A DNA stretch of 64,000 bases from RBG-16-34-14 sp963727535 (GCA_963727535.1 CAVSGR010000001.1:186001-250000), one strand, 5' to 3'; shown: positions 53,121 to 63,319, numbered from the stretch's first letter. A program made the numbers and translations. Notes: generated by a model not told the origin, from the letters alone.

Positions 53121-54938
53121 ATGCAAGATTCAGATACATCTTTTTTCAAAGGCGTTCTAAAAGCAATGGGACTTGTCTTCGGAGACATTGGAACAAGTCC
53201 TATTTATACTTTAGGTGTAGTGTTTGCTATAACTGCACCGACTCCCGAAAACATTATGGGAATACTTTCCCTCATTTTCTGGTCACTTATAATTTTGGTT
53301 ACAATCCAATATGCCTGGCTTGCAATGAGCTTAAGTATTAAGGGTGAAGGGGGAATAATTGTTCTTAAAGAGATATTGACAAGATCATTAAAAAAAGGAA
53401 GGAAATTTGCATTCGCAGGATTTTTAGGTTATGTGGGCGTTTCCCTTTTAATGGGGGATGGAGTTATTACTCCGGCAATAAGTATTCTCTCATCAGTTGA
53501 AGGACTTCAGTTAATCCCCGGCGTTGGAAATATCAGCGTCAGTACAATTATCATTATTACTTGCCTCATTACTATAGGTCTTTTCATCTTCCAGGTTAAA
53601 GGAACAGATAAAGTATCTTCTTCTTTTGGTCCTATAATGTTGGTGTGGTTCTCTACACTTTTTATTATAGGCTTTTTGTCAATCATAGAAGTTCCGGGAG
53701 TATTAAAAGCACTCAGTCCATATTATGCAATAGAGTTTTTTATAAAAAACGGCTTTTCCGGTTTCTTTGTTCTTAGCGAAGTTATTCTCTGTGCTACAGG
53801 GGGCGAAGCTTTGTATGCCGACATGGGACATTTGGGAAGTAAGCCTATAAGAGATGCGTGGTACTTTGTTTTCTTTGCTTTAACCGTTAACTACTTCGGG
53901 CAGGGAGCATTTATGCTTACGCATAAAAAAAGCGGTCTGGTTTTATTTGAGATGTTCAGGGCGCACTCAGAAATTTTATATGTTCCTTTTCTTTTGCTTA
54001 CTTTAATTGCAACTATTATTGCTTCCCAGGCAATGATTAGCGCAGTTATGTCTCTTGTTTATATGGGAATAACAACTCATGTTTTTCCTTTAATGAAAAT
54101 TAAATTTACTTCGATTAAACTTAAGTCGCAGATTTATATAGGTGCTGTTAACTGGGTTTTACTGATAGCAGTTCTTGCAATTATCCTGATATTTGAAGAA
54201 TCTACCAATCTTGCATTTGCTTATGGCTTTGCCGTTACTGCAACCATGACTATAAGTACAATACTGATGATATGGATATTTAAGGTTAAGAAACACTGGG
54301 TAAAAATGATTATTGCTTTTCTAACTTTTATAGTGAATCTTTTCTTCTTGATTGGTGTCTTCAATAAACTTCCTCACGGCGGATACTGGTCAATAATTAT
54401 TGCAACTATTCCGTACTTAGTAATTAATTTATGGATCCAGGGCAACAAGATTATGAGGAAAAACTTCAGGTCATTACCGATGGATGTTTTCCTGGAGAGC
54501 TATAGGCAGATATATGAGCTTAAGAATAATATTAAGGGAACGGCTTTATTTTTTTCAAAGTCACTAAATGAAATTCCTCCTTACGTAGTCCATTGTATGA
54601 TAAGGGGAAACATTATCTATGAGAATAATATCCTGGTTTCAGTCCGGATAACTGAAGAACCTTACGGGATTGAATACAAAAAAACTGAGGACATTGCAGC
54701 AGGGCTATCCGGTGTAGAAATTTATGCGGGTTATATGGAGGTCCTAAATCTTACAGAAACTTTCAAGGAACTTGATTTGTCGGAGAAAGTAATTTTTTAT
54801 GGGGTTGAAGATATAATTACAAGTAACCCGCTTCTTAAAATGTTTGCATTTCTCAAGAAGATCACTCCTACATTTGTTAGATTTCATGATCTGCCTTATA
54901 ATAAGCTTCATGGAGTAATAACCCGTTTAAATCTGTAA
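53121..54938 (+). CDS. kup: KUP-family potassium uptake transporter
   Basis: The start at 53121 (MQDSDTSFFKGVLKAMGLVF) is preferred over a GTG at 53079 that adds only 14 residues. MGLVFGDIGTSPIYTLGVVF is the KUP signature. It continues with twelve-helix sequence (VSLLMGDGVITPAISILSSV, LVLFEMFRAHSEILYVPFLL, TLIATIIASQAMISAVMSLV, FAYGFAVTATMTISTILMIW) and a cytosolic C-terminal domain (YIEFF is not seen; VVHCMIRGNIIYENNILVSV). It takes up K+ with H+ as driving ion. Length, about 605 residues, is normal. Confidence 0.92.
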   Translation: MQDSDTSFFKGVLKAMGLVFGDIGTSPIYTLGVVFAITAPTPENIMGILSLIFWSLIILVTIQYAWLAMSLSIKGEGGIIVLKEILTRSLKKGRKFAFAGFLGYVGVSLLMGDGVITPAISILSSVEGLQLIPGVGNISVSTIIIITCLITIGLFIFQVKGTDKVSSSFGPIMLVWFSTLFIIGFLSIIEVPGVLKALSPYYAIEFFIKNGFSGFFVLSEVILCATGGEALYADMGHLGSKPIRDAWYFVFFALTVNYFGQGAFMLTHKKSGLVLFEMFRAHSEILYVPFLLLTLIATIIASQAMISAVMSLVYMGITTHVFPLMKIKFTSIKLKSQIYIGAVNWVLLIAVLAIILIFEESTNLAFAYGFAVTATMTISTILMIWIFKVKKHWVKMIIAFLTFIVNLFFLIGVFNKLPHGGYWSIIIATIPYLVINLWIQGNKIMRKNFRSLPMDVFLESYRQIYELKNNIKGTALFFSKSLNEIPPYVVHCMIRGNIIYENNILVSVRITEEPYGIEYKKTEDIAAGLSGVEIYAGYMEVLNLTETFKELDLSEKVIFYGVEDIITSNPLLKMFAFLKKITPTFVRFHDLPYNKLHGVITRLNL

Positions 54939-54964
54939 TAAATTATTAATTAAAAAATCAGGAA

Positions 54965-56266
54965 ATGAATGTGAATACCGAACCTACAATACCGCTAATT
55001 GCTTTGCTGCCGTTTGTATTAATGCTCCTTTCCATAGCAGTCTTTCCTTTATTCTGGAATCATTTCTGGGAAAAAAATAAGAATAAATTAATCGTTGCTA
55101 TTATTCTTAGCATTCCAATAATAATTTATCTTTTGTTTGCTGGATTTACGGATAGACTGGAAGAGACAATGATTTTCGATTACCTGCCTTTTATAATATT
55201 GCTCGGTGCTCTTTTCACAATTACAGGCGGAATATATTTAACGGGAGATATTGAAGCTAAGCCAATAGTAAATACTACTTTCCTTGCTATTGGAGCGGTC
55301 CTGGCTTCTTTTATGGGAACTACAGGTGCGGCTATGCTTTTAATACGTCCGGTAATTCAAACTAACAAAGAAAGAAAATATAAAGTACACACGATTTTAT
55401 TTTTTATAGGGATCGTTGCTAACTGCGGTGGGTTATTAACTCCTTTAGGCGATCCTCCTTTGTTTATGATGTATTTAAGAAGTGCACCGTTTGTTTGGTT
55501 CTTCAAATTTTTTCCTGAATGGCTTTTAACAAACGGAATTCTTTTAGCAATATATTTTTTGGTTGATAGTTATTATCATAAAAAAGAACCTGCCTCTGCA
55601 ATTATTAGAGATGAAACTATGATACGTCCTCTCAGGCTCCAGGGAAAAATGAATTTCTTCTGGCTTGCTGGAGTAGTACTTGCAGTAGCTTTTTTGAATG
55701 AACAATATCTTTCATTCATAAAAATTAATCCTTACTTTAAGTTTATCAGGGAGGCAGTAATATTGTTATTGGCATATCTTTCAATTCTTTTTACGCCAAA
55801 GCTTATACGTGAATCAAATAATTTTACCTGGGGACCAATCCAGGAAGTTGCTTATTTATTCATAGGAATTTTTATAACTATGGTGCCATGCCTGTTATAC
55901 CTTGAATTAAATGCTCATACACTTGGAGTAACAACAACAACACAGTTTTATTATTACACAGGTTTATTAAGCAGCTTTTTAGATAACACTCCTACGGCGG
56001 TTACTTTCCATTCACTGGCTTTAGGTTTGGGTATAAATAATATTCCACTCATTGCAGGGATTCCGGAAGAATTATTAAGAGCAATTTGTATTGGAGCAGT
56101 TTTCTTTGGAAGTATGACTTACATTGGTAATGGTCCTAATTTTATGGTAAAAGCTGTAGCAGAAGAAAATAATATTAAGATGCCCGATTTCTTCAGCTAT
56201 ATGATTAAATTTTCGTTAATTATTCTTTTACCCGTTTTTATACTTGTGCAATTAATTATTTTATAA
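54965..56266 (+). CDS. Sodium:proton antiporter (NhaD/CitM-like)
   Basis: The 433-residue protein has about eleven hydrophobic segments. LPFIILLGALFTITGGIYLT, LASFMGTTGAAMLLIRPVIQ (the Thr-Gly core), FFIGIVANCGGLLTPLGDPP with LFMMYLRSAPFVWFF, and SSFLDNTPTAVTFHSLALGL with FFGSMTYIGNGPNFMVKAVA are the IT-superfamily hallmarks of NhaD-type antiporters. It exchanges Na+ for H+. It follows the KUP gene by 26 bases, so the two cation transporters may be co-transcribed. Confidence 0.85.
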   Translation: MNVNTEPTIPLIALLPFVLMLLSIAVFPLFWNHFWEKNKNKLIVAIILSIPIIIYLLFAGFTDRLEETMIFDYLPFIILLGALFTITGGIYLTGDIEAKPIVNTTFLAIGAVLASFMGTTGAAMLLIRPVIQTNKERKYKVHTILFFIGIVANCGGLLTPLGDPPLFMMYLRSAPFVWFFKFFPEWLLTNGILLAIYFLVDSYYHKKEPASAIIRDETMIRPLRLQGKMNFFWLAGVVLAVAFLNEQYLSFIKINPYFKFIREAVILLLAYLSILFTPKLIRESNNFTWGPIQEVAYLFIGIFITMVPCLLYLELNAHTLGVTTTTQFYYYTGLLSSFLDNTPTAVTFHSLALGLGINNIPLIAGIPEELLRAICIGAVFFGSMTYIGNGPNFMVKAVAEENNIKMPDFFSYMIKFSLIILLPVFILVQLIIL

Positions 56267-56356
56267 CTGGAGATATGGAATTATTGCTATTCAAAAAGAT
56301 TTCATGGAACTTTACAACAAAAATAGAGAATCTTTAATTAAGGGAAATCCTGTTAA

Positions 56357-57388
56357 ATGAAGAAACTAATTTTAGTCCTGTTTTTACTAAGCGCAAATTC
56401 TTTTGTTTTTCCACAAGTGAAGGACACAATAACAATTGCCTCATGGAATCTTGAAAATCTGTTTGATACTATTGACGATGTCAATAAAAATGATGAAGAG
56501 TTTACGCCTTCGAGTAACAAAGAATGGACAGTTGACCGGCTTAATACAAAGTTGTACAATCTTGCCCGTGTTATAAGATCTATGAATAAGGAAAAGGGAC
56601 CGGATATTTTAGGAGTCTGCGAAGTCGAGCACAAATCACTCCTTGACAGTATGATTATAAAATTTTTGCACGATAAGAATTATAAAGTTGCTTATAAAGA
56701 ATCTCCCGACGGAAGAGGAATAGATAATGGGCTTATTTACAACGCAAATTTATTTTCTCTATTAAGTGTAAAAGGAGATACGATAAAGCTTGACGATGGA
56801 TATCCAACCAGGTTAATTTTGAATGCAAATCTGTTGACAAAAGATAAAGACACATTGCACGTTTATATTAATCATTGGCCATCGAGGAGGGGAGGAGAAG
56901 AAAAATCAGAGAAGAACCGGGTAAGAGCTGCTGAGACAGTAAGGCATGATATAGAAAATAATTTCAAACAAAATTCTAAATCAAAAATTATTATACTCGG
57001 TGACTTTAATGATGAGCCGAACAATAATTCAATTCTTAAAGAATTAAATGCGGTACCCTTTTATTGCGACACTACTAATCATATAGAATCTTACAAAGAA
57101 CTTTACAATCTCGCTTATCCATCATTTGCAGAAGGATTGGGAACTTATAAATACCGAGATGACTGGAATATGCTTGACCAGGTAATTGTATCCGGATCGC
57201 TTATTGATTCAAAGAACATTCATTATGTATGTGATTCTTTTGAAGTTTATAAGCCTTTAATAATGGTTACGCGGTCGGGTAAATATGAAGGTGCTCCTTT
57301 TCCAACTTATGGAGGAAGCAGGTATTTGGGCGGTTACAGCGATCATTATCCTGTAGTGACTAAATTTATTATGGTAAATAAAAAATAA
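56357..57388 (+). CDS. Endonuclease/exonuclease/phosphatase-family protein, exported
   Basis: A signal peptide (KLILVLFLLSANSFVFPQVK) precedes a DNase I/phosphatase fold: ITIASWNLENLFDTIDDVNK (NLEN), DILGVCEVEHKSLLDSMIIK (catalytic Glu), VYINHWPSRRGGEEKSEKNR, KIIILGDFNDEPNNNSILKE (GDFND) and GGYSDHYPVVTKF (SDHYP). The substrate could be nucleic acid or a phosphoester lipid; exported members of this type are common in Bacteroidota. The 1-base overlap with the SDR gene (57388) suggests a shared transcript. Confidence 0.88.
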   Translation: MKKLILVLFLLSANSFVFPQVKDTITIASWNLENLFDTIDDVNKNDEEFTPSSNKEWTVDRLNTKLYNLARVIRSMNKEKGPDILGVCEVEHKSLLDSMIIKFLHDKNYKVAYKESPDGRGIDNGLIYNANLFSLLSVKGDTIKLDDGYPTRLILNANLLTKDKDTLHVYINHWPSRRGGEEKSEKNRVRAAETVRHDIENNFKQNSKSKIIILGDFNDEPNNNSILKELNAVPFYCDTTNHIESYKELYNLAYPSFAEGLGTYKYRDDWNMLDQVIVSGSLIDSKNIHYVCDSFEVYKPLIMVTRSGKYEGAPFPTYGGSRYLGGYSDHYPVVTKFIMVNKK

Positions 57389-58077
57389 TGAATAGAGAAT
57401 TATTAATATTTGGAGCCAATGGGGCATTAGGAAAGGGTGTCACACAAGTACTAACTAAAAAAGATTTTAATAAAATATATTTATTCGGAAGTAAACTCGA
57501 CGACCTGCCTGAATCAGCTAATATTGAAAAAGTAGAAACGAAAGATCTATCAATTGAAAAAAACGTTGTCGATACATTTTCCAAATTAAAAGTTTCAAAA
57601 GATTCTTTATTTTTTCTTTACTCTACAGTTGGGGGATATGCTGGCGGTAAAAATATATGGGAAACCGATGCAGATGAATTTGATAAGATGATAGATATTA
57701 ACTTTAAATCTAGTTTTTTTATAGCTAAGCATTTTTCGCGGTTAGTTAAAGAATCAGCAGGAGGTTCAATTTGTTTTACAGCTGCATACACCGGAATTAA
57801 TCCTGCAAAAAAGAAAGCAGCTTATAATTCTTCAAAAGCAGCATTAATTCATCTTGTTAAGAGTCTCGCATTAGAAGGAATAGAAATAAAAATGACTGCA
57901 AACGCCGTTGCTCCTTTTACTGTAGATACTCCAGCAAACAGGAAATGGATGCCCGACTCTGATTACGAAAAGTGGATAAAGCCCGTAGAAATAGGAGAGT
58001 TGGTCAATAGTATTTTCGATAATTTTAATTTTATTACAGGGAATATCATTACACTTACCGATAGGTTCCCGGTTTAA
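57388..58077 (+). CDS. Short-chain dehydrogenase
   Basis: The 229-residue protein has GANGALGKGVTQVLTKKDF as its cofactor loop, FFLYSTVGGYAGGKNIWETD, SAGGSICFTAAYTGINPAKK (active-site Ser region), AAYNSSKAALIHLVKSLALE (YxxxK as Y-NSSK) and MTANAVAPFTVDTPANRKWM. The reading begins MNRELLIFGANGALG, lacking the usual longer N-terminus. Substrate unknown; it follows the endonuclease/phosphatase gene with overlap. Confidence 0.82.
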   Translation: MNRELLIFGANGALGKGVTQVLTKKDFNKIYLFGSKLDDLPESANIEKVETKDLSIEKNVVDTFSKLKVSKDSLFFLYSTVGGYAGGKNIWETDADEFDKMIDINFKSSFFIAKHFSRLVKESAGGSICFTAAYTGINPAKKKAAYNSSKAALIHLVKSLALEGIEIKMTANAVAPFTVDTPANRKWMPDSDYEKWIKPVEIGELVNSIFDNFNFITGNIITLTDRFPV

Positions 58078-58211
58078 CCCCGGATGACAAGAAAATATAT
58101 GGTTGACTTTGTTTTTCAAAATCTTTATTGTAACGCTAATATATTTCAAAAATTATGCATTTTTTATACTACCTATAGCATCAATAATTAATCATCTGGA
58201 GGATACTTTTT

Positions 58212-58913
58212 ATGGTATTATCAACAATAATGTTAAGTACGCTAAATCTAATTGCTCAGGCTACAAATCAAAATCAAGGCGCTATAAATTGGTTAACGCA
58301 AAAATATAACGATGGCGGTTTATTTATGCATCCTATTTTAGGGTGTTTAATTGTCGGTTTAGCATTGTGTTTCGAAAGGTTGTGGACTCTGTCCCGTGCA
58401 CGTATAAATACAAAAGATTTTATTATTCAAGTTAAGAAAGCTCTTGAATCTGGTGGAGTTGATGCTGCGATGGACGTTTGCTCAAAAACAAGAGGTCCTG
58501 TAGCATCAGTTTTTCAAGCCGGTTTGCTTAGAGCTAATGAAGGTATTGAAGCAGCTGAAAAAGCTATTATGACATACGGCGGAATTGAAATGGGCTTCCT
58601 TGAAAGAGGTATGATCTGGATTTCACTCTTTATAACTCTTGCCCCTATGTTGGGATTTACAGGAACCGTCCAGGGTATGATTACCGCATTTGATGCTATA
58701 AAAGAAGCTGCACAAATTTCACCATCGATTGTTGCTGATGGTATTTCTATAGCTCTTTTAACAACTTTGTTTGGACTGGTTGTCGCAATGATTTTGCAGG
58801 TATTCTACAATTATTTTATTTCTACAATAGACAAACTTGTTGCAGGAATGGAAGAGAGTTCAGTTGAACTGATTGATACTTTATACCAGATGCAGCAATC
58901 AAAGAAATTATAG
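58212..58913 (+). CDS. exbB: ExbB/TolQ/MotA-family proton channel
   Basis: The 233-residue protein has three hydrophobic segments: MHPILGCLIVGLALCFERLW, MGFLERGMIWISLFITLAPM with LGFTGTVQGMITAFDAIKEA, and ISIALLTTLFGLVVAMILQV with FYNYFISTID. These are the MotA/TolQ/ExbB core, which with an ExbD-type stator energises outer-membrane import or trans-envelope work through proton flow. GGAGGATA precedes the ATG, though with a somewhat long spacer. It is followed by two ExbD-like genes. Confidence 0.88.
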   Translation: MVLSTIMLSTLNLIAQATNQNQGAINWLTQKYNDGGLFMHPILGCLIVGLALCFERLWTLSRARINTKDFIIQVKKALESGGVDAAMDVCSKTRGPVASVFQAGLLRANEGIEAAEKAIMTYGGIEMGFLERGMIWISLFITLAPMLGFTGTVQGMITAFDAIKEAAQISPSIVADGISIALLTTLFGLVVAMILQVFYNYFISTIDKLVAGMEESSVELIDTLYQMQQSKKL

Positions 58914-58935
58914 TTATTAAAAAAAGAGATAGAAC

Positions 58936-59469
58936 ATGGCTCTATTAAAGAAAAAAAATGTTAGAAATGTTGAAATACCTACTGCTTCGCAAGCAGACTT
59001 AGCATTTTTGTTGTTGTTATTTTTTCTTGTCTCTACAATTATTGATGTAGATACCGGTATAGGATTAACATTACCAGAATATGTTGAAGATATCCAAACA
59101 GTTGAAGTTCCGAAAGATCGTATGGCTGCCATTTTGGTAAATGAAAATGGAGACGTGCTTGTGGATGGAACACCGACTTCTGTATTCCAGGTTAAGGATA
59201 ATCTAAAACAAAGGATTGTATCCAAAATTGATCTTCCATCAACTAAAAAATTAATTGTTTCTGTAAAAACTGATCGTAAAACAAACTACAATGTATATAT
59301 CCAGGTTTTGGATCAGATTAAGCAATCTTACTTTGAAGTAAGGGATGATTATTCAACTGCTAATTACGGAAGTAAGTTTAAGGATCTTAGCCCTGAAAAC
59401 CAGGATATTGTAAAAGATAAGATCCCTATTATTATTTCACTTGCGGAACCAGAATCAGTTAAAAAATAA
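58936..59469 (+). CDS. exbD: ExbD/TolR-family protein, first copy
   Basis: One membrane anchor near the N-terminus, FLLLLFFLVSTIIDVDTGIG, is preceded by EIPTASQADL, the ExbD-type start with the proton-carrying Asp. The periplasmic domain (GIGLTLPEYVEDIQTVEVPK, KLIVSVKTDRKTNYNVYIQV, LDQIKQSYFEVRDDYSTANY) follows. It is 177 residues, longer than the next copy. The gene starts 22 bases after exbB. Confidence 0.88.
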   Translation: MALLKKKNVRNVEIPTASQADLAFLLLLFFLVSTIIDVDTGIGLTLPEYVEDIQTVEVPKDRMAAILVNENGDVLVDGTPTSVFQVKDNLKQRIVSKIDLPSTKKLIVSVKTDRKTNYNVYIQVLDQIKQSYFEVRDDYSTANYGSKFKDLSPENQDIVKDKIPIIISLAEPESVKK

Positions 59470-59484
59470 AATTTAAGGTTTATA

Positions 59485-59898
59485 ATGGAATTTAAGACTA
59501 AAAGGGCAGCGGTAAAACAGGAAATACCAACTACCTCTATGCCTGATATTGTATTTATGTTGTTAATGTTTTTCATGGTTGTTACTACTCTCCGCGAAGT
59601 TGATCTGCTTGTTCAATTTAAACTTCCGGAAGCTAAAGCCATCGAAAAAATAGAAAACAAAAGATTAGTCTCTTATATATGGGTAGGTAAAGATGGAAGA
59701 ATTCAGATTAATGATAGTATAGTTAAGTTGAGTGAGGTCCAGACTATAATGTATGATAAACGCCAGACTTTACCCAATGTAATAGTTTCGTTAAGAATTG
59801 ATAAAGGTTCGGATATGGGAATTGTTACAGATATTCAACAGGAATTAAGAAAGGCGTATTGTTTAAGAATAAATTATTCTGCAACTATTAAAATTTAA
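59485..59898 (+). CDS. exbD: ExbD/TolR-family protein, second copy
   Basis: The anchor is MPDIVFMLLMFFMVVTTLRE, with Asp at the helix start, and the periplasmic part FKLPEAKAIEKIENKRLVSY, IWVGKDGRIQINDSIVKLSE ends VTDIQQELRKAYCLRINYSA. It is 137 residues. Two unlike ExbD genes in tandem after exbB are common in Bacteroidota-like genomes and may form mixed stators. A TonB gene is not present in the window. A terminator follows at 59928. Confidence 0.88.
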   Translation: MEFKTKRAAVKQEIPTTSMPDIVFMLLMFFMVVTTLREVDLLVQFKLPEAKAIEKIENKRLVSYIWVGKDGRIQINDSIVKLSEVQTIMYDKRQTLPNVIVSLRIDKGSDMGIVTDIQQELRKAYCLRINYSATIKI

Positions 59899-59927
59899 AT
59901 AATAAGAAATAAAAATTTTCTGATGTT

Positions 59928-59960
59928 AAGGCAGGTTTTATAAATTTAACCTGCCTTTTT
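59928..59960 (+). terminator. Rho-independent terminator after the ExbB-ExbD-ExbD genes
   Basis: AAGGCAGGTT (59928-59937) and AACCTGCCTT (59948-59957) form a perfect 10-bp stem with a 10-base AT-rich loop, followed by a T tract. It lies 30 bases after the second exbD stop and ends that unit. Confidence 0.85.
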
Positions 59961-59977
59961 CAGTTTAAGAGGTAAAC

Positions 59978-60430
59978 ATGGATCTAAAAGAAAAAATTAC
60001 TGAAGATATGAAATCGGCAATGAAAAGTGGTGATAAAATAAGACTGGAAACCGTTCGTTCCGTAAGAGCTTTAATACTTGAATTTGAGAAGAGTGGTTCC
60101 GGTAAACAACTAAATCCAGAAGAAGAAATTAAGCTTCTCAGCACAGCCGTTAAAAAGAGAAAAGAAGCCATTGAGCAATATACAAATGCCGGAAGGAATG
60201 ATCTCTCTGACAAAGAACAAAAGGAACTTGAAATTTTGATGGAATATATGCCAAAGCAATTAGATACAGCTGAGATACTTAAAGAAATTGCTAAGATCGC
60301 TTCTGAAATAGGTGCAAAATCCAAAGCAGACTTTCCCAAACTAATGCCTGCGGTAATGAAAGAACTAAAGGGGAAGGCTGATGGAAAGATAGTAAAACAG
60401 GAAGTGGAAAAATTCTTGGGAAGTTCTTGA
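59978..60430 (+). CDS. GatB/YqeY domain protein
   Basis: The 150-residue helical protein (MDLKEKITEDMKSAMKSGDK) has RLETVRSVRALILEFEKSGS, IKLLSTAVKKRKEAIEQYTN, EKQELEILMEYMPKQLDTAE-like segments (EQKELEILMEYMPKQLDTAE) and ADFPKLMPAVMKELKGKADG, which is the free-standing form of the tRNA-binding tail of GatB. Its exact role is unsettled, but it is thought to bind tRNA or mischarged tRNA. GAGGTAAAC precedes the ATG. Its stop overlaps the start of the next gene. Confidence 0.9.
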   Translation: MDLKEKITEDMKSAMKSGDKIRLETVRSVRALILEFEKSGSGKQLNPEEEIKLLSTAVKKRKEAIEQYTNAGRNDLSDKEQKELEILMEYMPKQLDTAEILKEIAKIASEIGAKSKADFPKLMPAVMKELKGKADGKIVKQEVEKFLGSS

Positions 60431-60948
60431 GCATTTTAGATATAATAATATCAGCTGTAATTCTTATAGGATTCGTTCTTGGTTATAAAGATGGATTTGT
60501 TAGAAAACTAGTCGGTTTGATCGGATTTATTCTTGCTGTTTTTGTAGCAATTAAGTTTGCTTCTTCATTTGGAAAAATAATTGAGTCAATTACAGGAATC
60601 GAGATTTATCTTTCTAAGATAATTGCCGGAATAATAATATTCCTGGCAGTTATTTTCATTTTTTCGGTTCTCAAAAGATATATTCATCCCTTCGATAAAG
60701 TAAATCATTTTGTTAATCAATTGATTGGTGGCTTGGTTGGAACTATTCAAATATTGTTTTTTATAAGCGCTTTTTTAATTATCCTTAATATCTTTAGCGT
60801 TCCTAGTAAGAAAGCAAGAGACAATTCTTTACTATACTCTACAACATATAGGATAATACCTTCAACTATAGAATATATAAGCCAGTACAAAACTAAACCT
60901 AAAGAAATAATTAAGGATTATATAAGAGACAAAGATACGTTAAAATGA
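60427..60948 (+). CDS. CvpA-family membrane protein
   Basis: The 173-residue protein has four hydrophobic segments: DIIISAVILIGFVLGYKDGF, VRKLVGLIGFILAVFVAIKF, IAGIIIFLAVIFIFSVLKRY and GGLVGTIQILFFISAFLIIL. The GYKDGFVRKL-type loop and NQLIGGLVG are CvpA features (colicin V production, envelope homeostasis). It begins with TTG overlapping the preceding TGA (TTGA), and its own stop overlaps the mutS2 ATG as ATGA, so three genes are translationally linked. Confidence 0.82.
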   Translation: MSILDIIISAVILIGFVLGYKDGFVRKLVGLIGFILAVFVAIKFASSFGKIIESITGIEIYLSKIIAGIIIFLAVIFIFSVLKRYIHPFDKVNHFVNQLIGGLVGTIQILFFISAFLIILNIFSVPSKKARDNSLLYSTTYRIIPSTIEYISQYKTKPKEIIKDYIRDKDTLK

Positions 60949-63286
60949 TTTCGCAAACAGTACTTGAGAAACTAGAATTTCCGAAAATCCTTCAATATGT
61001 CTCCGCTTATTGTGTTACCGAAAAGGGGAAAGAAATAATTCAAACTCTCACTCCATCTTTTAGCCAGCCTGAATTTGTTACTGAAGGAAACTTAGTTAGT
61101 GAAGCGAAAGAAATTCTTATAAAAGATATTCAGCCGCCGTTAATTTATTTAACAGATTTAGAAACATCTCTCGCCAAGACTAAAATTGAAGGAGCAGTAC
61201 TTGAAAGCAAGAAGATACTTGAGATACTTTCGTTAATTATATCCTCGAGAAATTTTGTCCAATACCTGAAGTCCAATTCTGAAATTGCTCCCGGTTTGCA
61301 AAAATCAACTAATGATTTATTCGTTGATAAAGTTCTTGAACATCATATCCAAAAAGTAATTAATGAAAATGGTGAAATAAAAGAAAATGCTAGTCCCAAG
61401 CTTTCCGATATTAGAAGAGAAATCAGGTATAAACAGGAAGAACTCATTCGTTTGGTAAACAGGATAACCAAATCATTAAAAGAAAAAGAATTAGTTAGAG
61501 AGGACTACATAACTTTGAGAGACGGCAGAGTTGTTGTACCTGTTAAAGCCGAACATAAAAGACATATAAGAGGATTTATTCATTCTGAATCGGCAACGGG
61601 GCAAACTGTTTATATAGAGCCTGAAGAAACTCTAGAAATGAATAATGATATTGTTTCACTTTCTTTTGAAGAAAGAAGAGAAATTGAAAGAATACTTAAG
61701 GAACTTACGGCTAAAATCGGTTCGGTTGCTGAAGCCCTTAAAACGACTCACGATACTATTGGTTATCTCGATTCTATTTTTGCAAAGGCTAAATATTCAA
61801 TTGAAGTGATCGGATCATTTCCAACTTTTGATAAAAATAAACCATTAACAATTCGGGACGCAAGACATCCAATACTTATAAAAAGACTCGGTCGAGATAA
61901 AACAGTTCCGCTTATATGTTGAAAGTAAGGAGTGGAATGTTATTGTAATTACGGGACCAAATGCCGGCGGAAAGACAGTTGTTCTAAAAACTATCGGACT
62001 TCTTTCATTAATGCTGCAGTGTGGAATTCATATTCCGGCAAGCCCTGATTCTAACTTTCATAAATTCAATAATATATTAGTCGATATCGGCGATGAACAA
62101 TCTATAGAAGATGATCTTTCAACATTCAGTTCTCATTTATCGAATATAAAAGAAATACTTTCATCTGCAGATTCAGAATCACTTGTTTTATTGGATGAAA
62201 TAGGAACCGGAACTGATCCTGCGGAGGGTTCTGCTTTAGCTATTGCCATACTTCTAATCCTTTGTAAAAAAAATGCATTGGTTTTTGCTTCTACACATCA
62301 CGGAAGTTTAAAATTAATTGCTCACGATCAAAGTGGTTTTGAGAATGCAGCAATGGAATTTGATTCAAAAAATCTCAAACCGACTTATTCATTTAAACAG
62401 GGAATTCCAGGTTCCAGCTATGCTTTTGAGATAGCTAAACGCATAGGATTAGACGATAACTTTTTAGATATTGCAAAAGAACATCTCGATAGCGATAAAC
62501 ATAAATTAGAAGAATTTCTTGTCGATATCGAAACAAAATCAAATCTTGTAGAACAAAAACTAAAAAAGGTTGAAATAGAAAATTCAAGATTGAATGGTCT
62601 CTCAAATTTATATAAACAAAACCTTGATAAATTAGAAAAGGATAAAAAACAAATTCTCTTAAAAGCGAAAGAAGAAGCTGAAGAGTATATAAAAAACATC
62701 AATTCAAAATTTGAAAAAATAGTTAAGGAATTAAAAGAATCGAAAGCTGATAAAGAAATAATCAAATCTTCACAGAAAATTATTAAAGAAATTAAGGATA
62801 GAAATAAAACAATTGTTCCCGAAATACCGGAAACGACAGATGAAGATTTTAACGAAGGCGATTATGTTTCCTTAAAAGGAACTAATACTACCGGGAAAGA
62901 TTCTGGAAATATTTAGTGATTCTAGAAAGGCGAATGTACTTATGGGAAAAGTTAAGATGCTTGTCCCGATACAAAGCCTCATACATTCTGAAAAGAAAAA
63001 AGAAGAGAAAATAAACAGAGAATATTCATATATTAATTCCGAAGCGGAAATAAGAATTGATATAAGAGGCGAACGTCCGGAAGAAGCTGAATTGCAGGTA
63101 AATAAATTTGTTGATAATGCTTATTCTGCCGGACTGGTAAGAATAGAGATTTTGCACGGCAAAGGAACCGGAGTTCTCAAAAGAACTGTTAAAGAGATAC
63201 TTTCGAAACACAGCAGCGTAAAGACATTCTATTTTGCGCCGATAGAAATGGGAGGCGATGGAATTACAATTGCAGAACTAAAGTAA
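60945..63286 (+). pseudogene. mutS2: MutS2-family ATPase/endonuclease, split by two frameshifts
   Basis: MutS2 acts in recombination control and ribosome rescue. The N-terminal clamp/lever part has LEFPKILQYVSAYCVTEKGK and LVPVKAEHKRHIRGFIHSES-like residues (VVVPVKAEHKRHIRGFIHSE). After a one-base insertion near 61909 (CTTATATG) it reads VIVITGPNAGGKTVVLKTIG (Walker A), LLDEIGTGTDPAEGSALAIA (Walker B) and SFKQGIPGSSYAFEIAKRIG. A coiled coil follows, then a second insertion near 62898 (AAAGATTC), and the Smr nuclease domain: IDIRGERPEEAELQVNKFVD and EILHGKGTGVLKRTVKEIL. The corrected length is about 779 residues, normal for MutS2, and all motifs are present, so the breaks are probably consensus errors. 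Confidence 0.88.
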
Positions 63287-63319
63287 TTGTATTTATTTTA
63301 AAACTTAAAAAGGATTTTG

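Noticed and set aside
57871..58149. Minus-strand 92-codon frame
   Set aside because: It is antisense to the end of the SDR gene and has no supporting signals.
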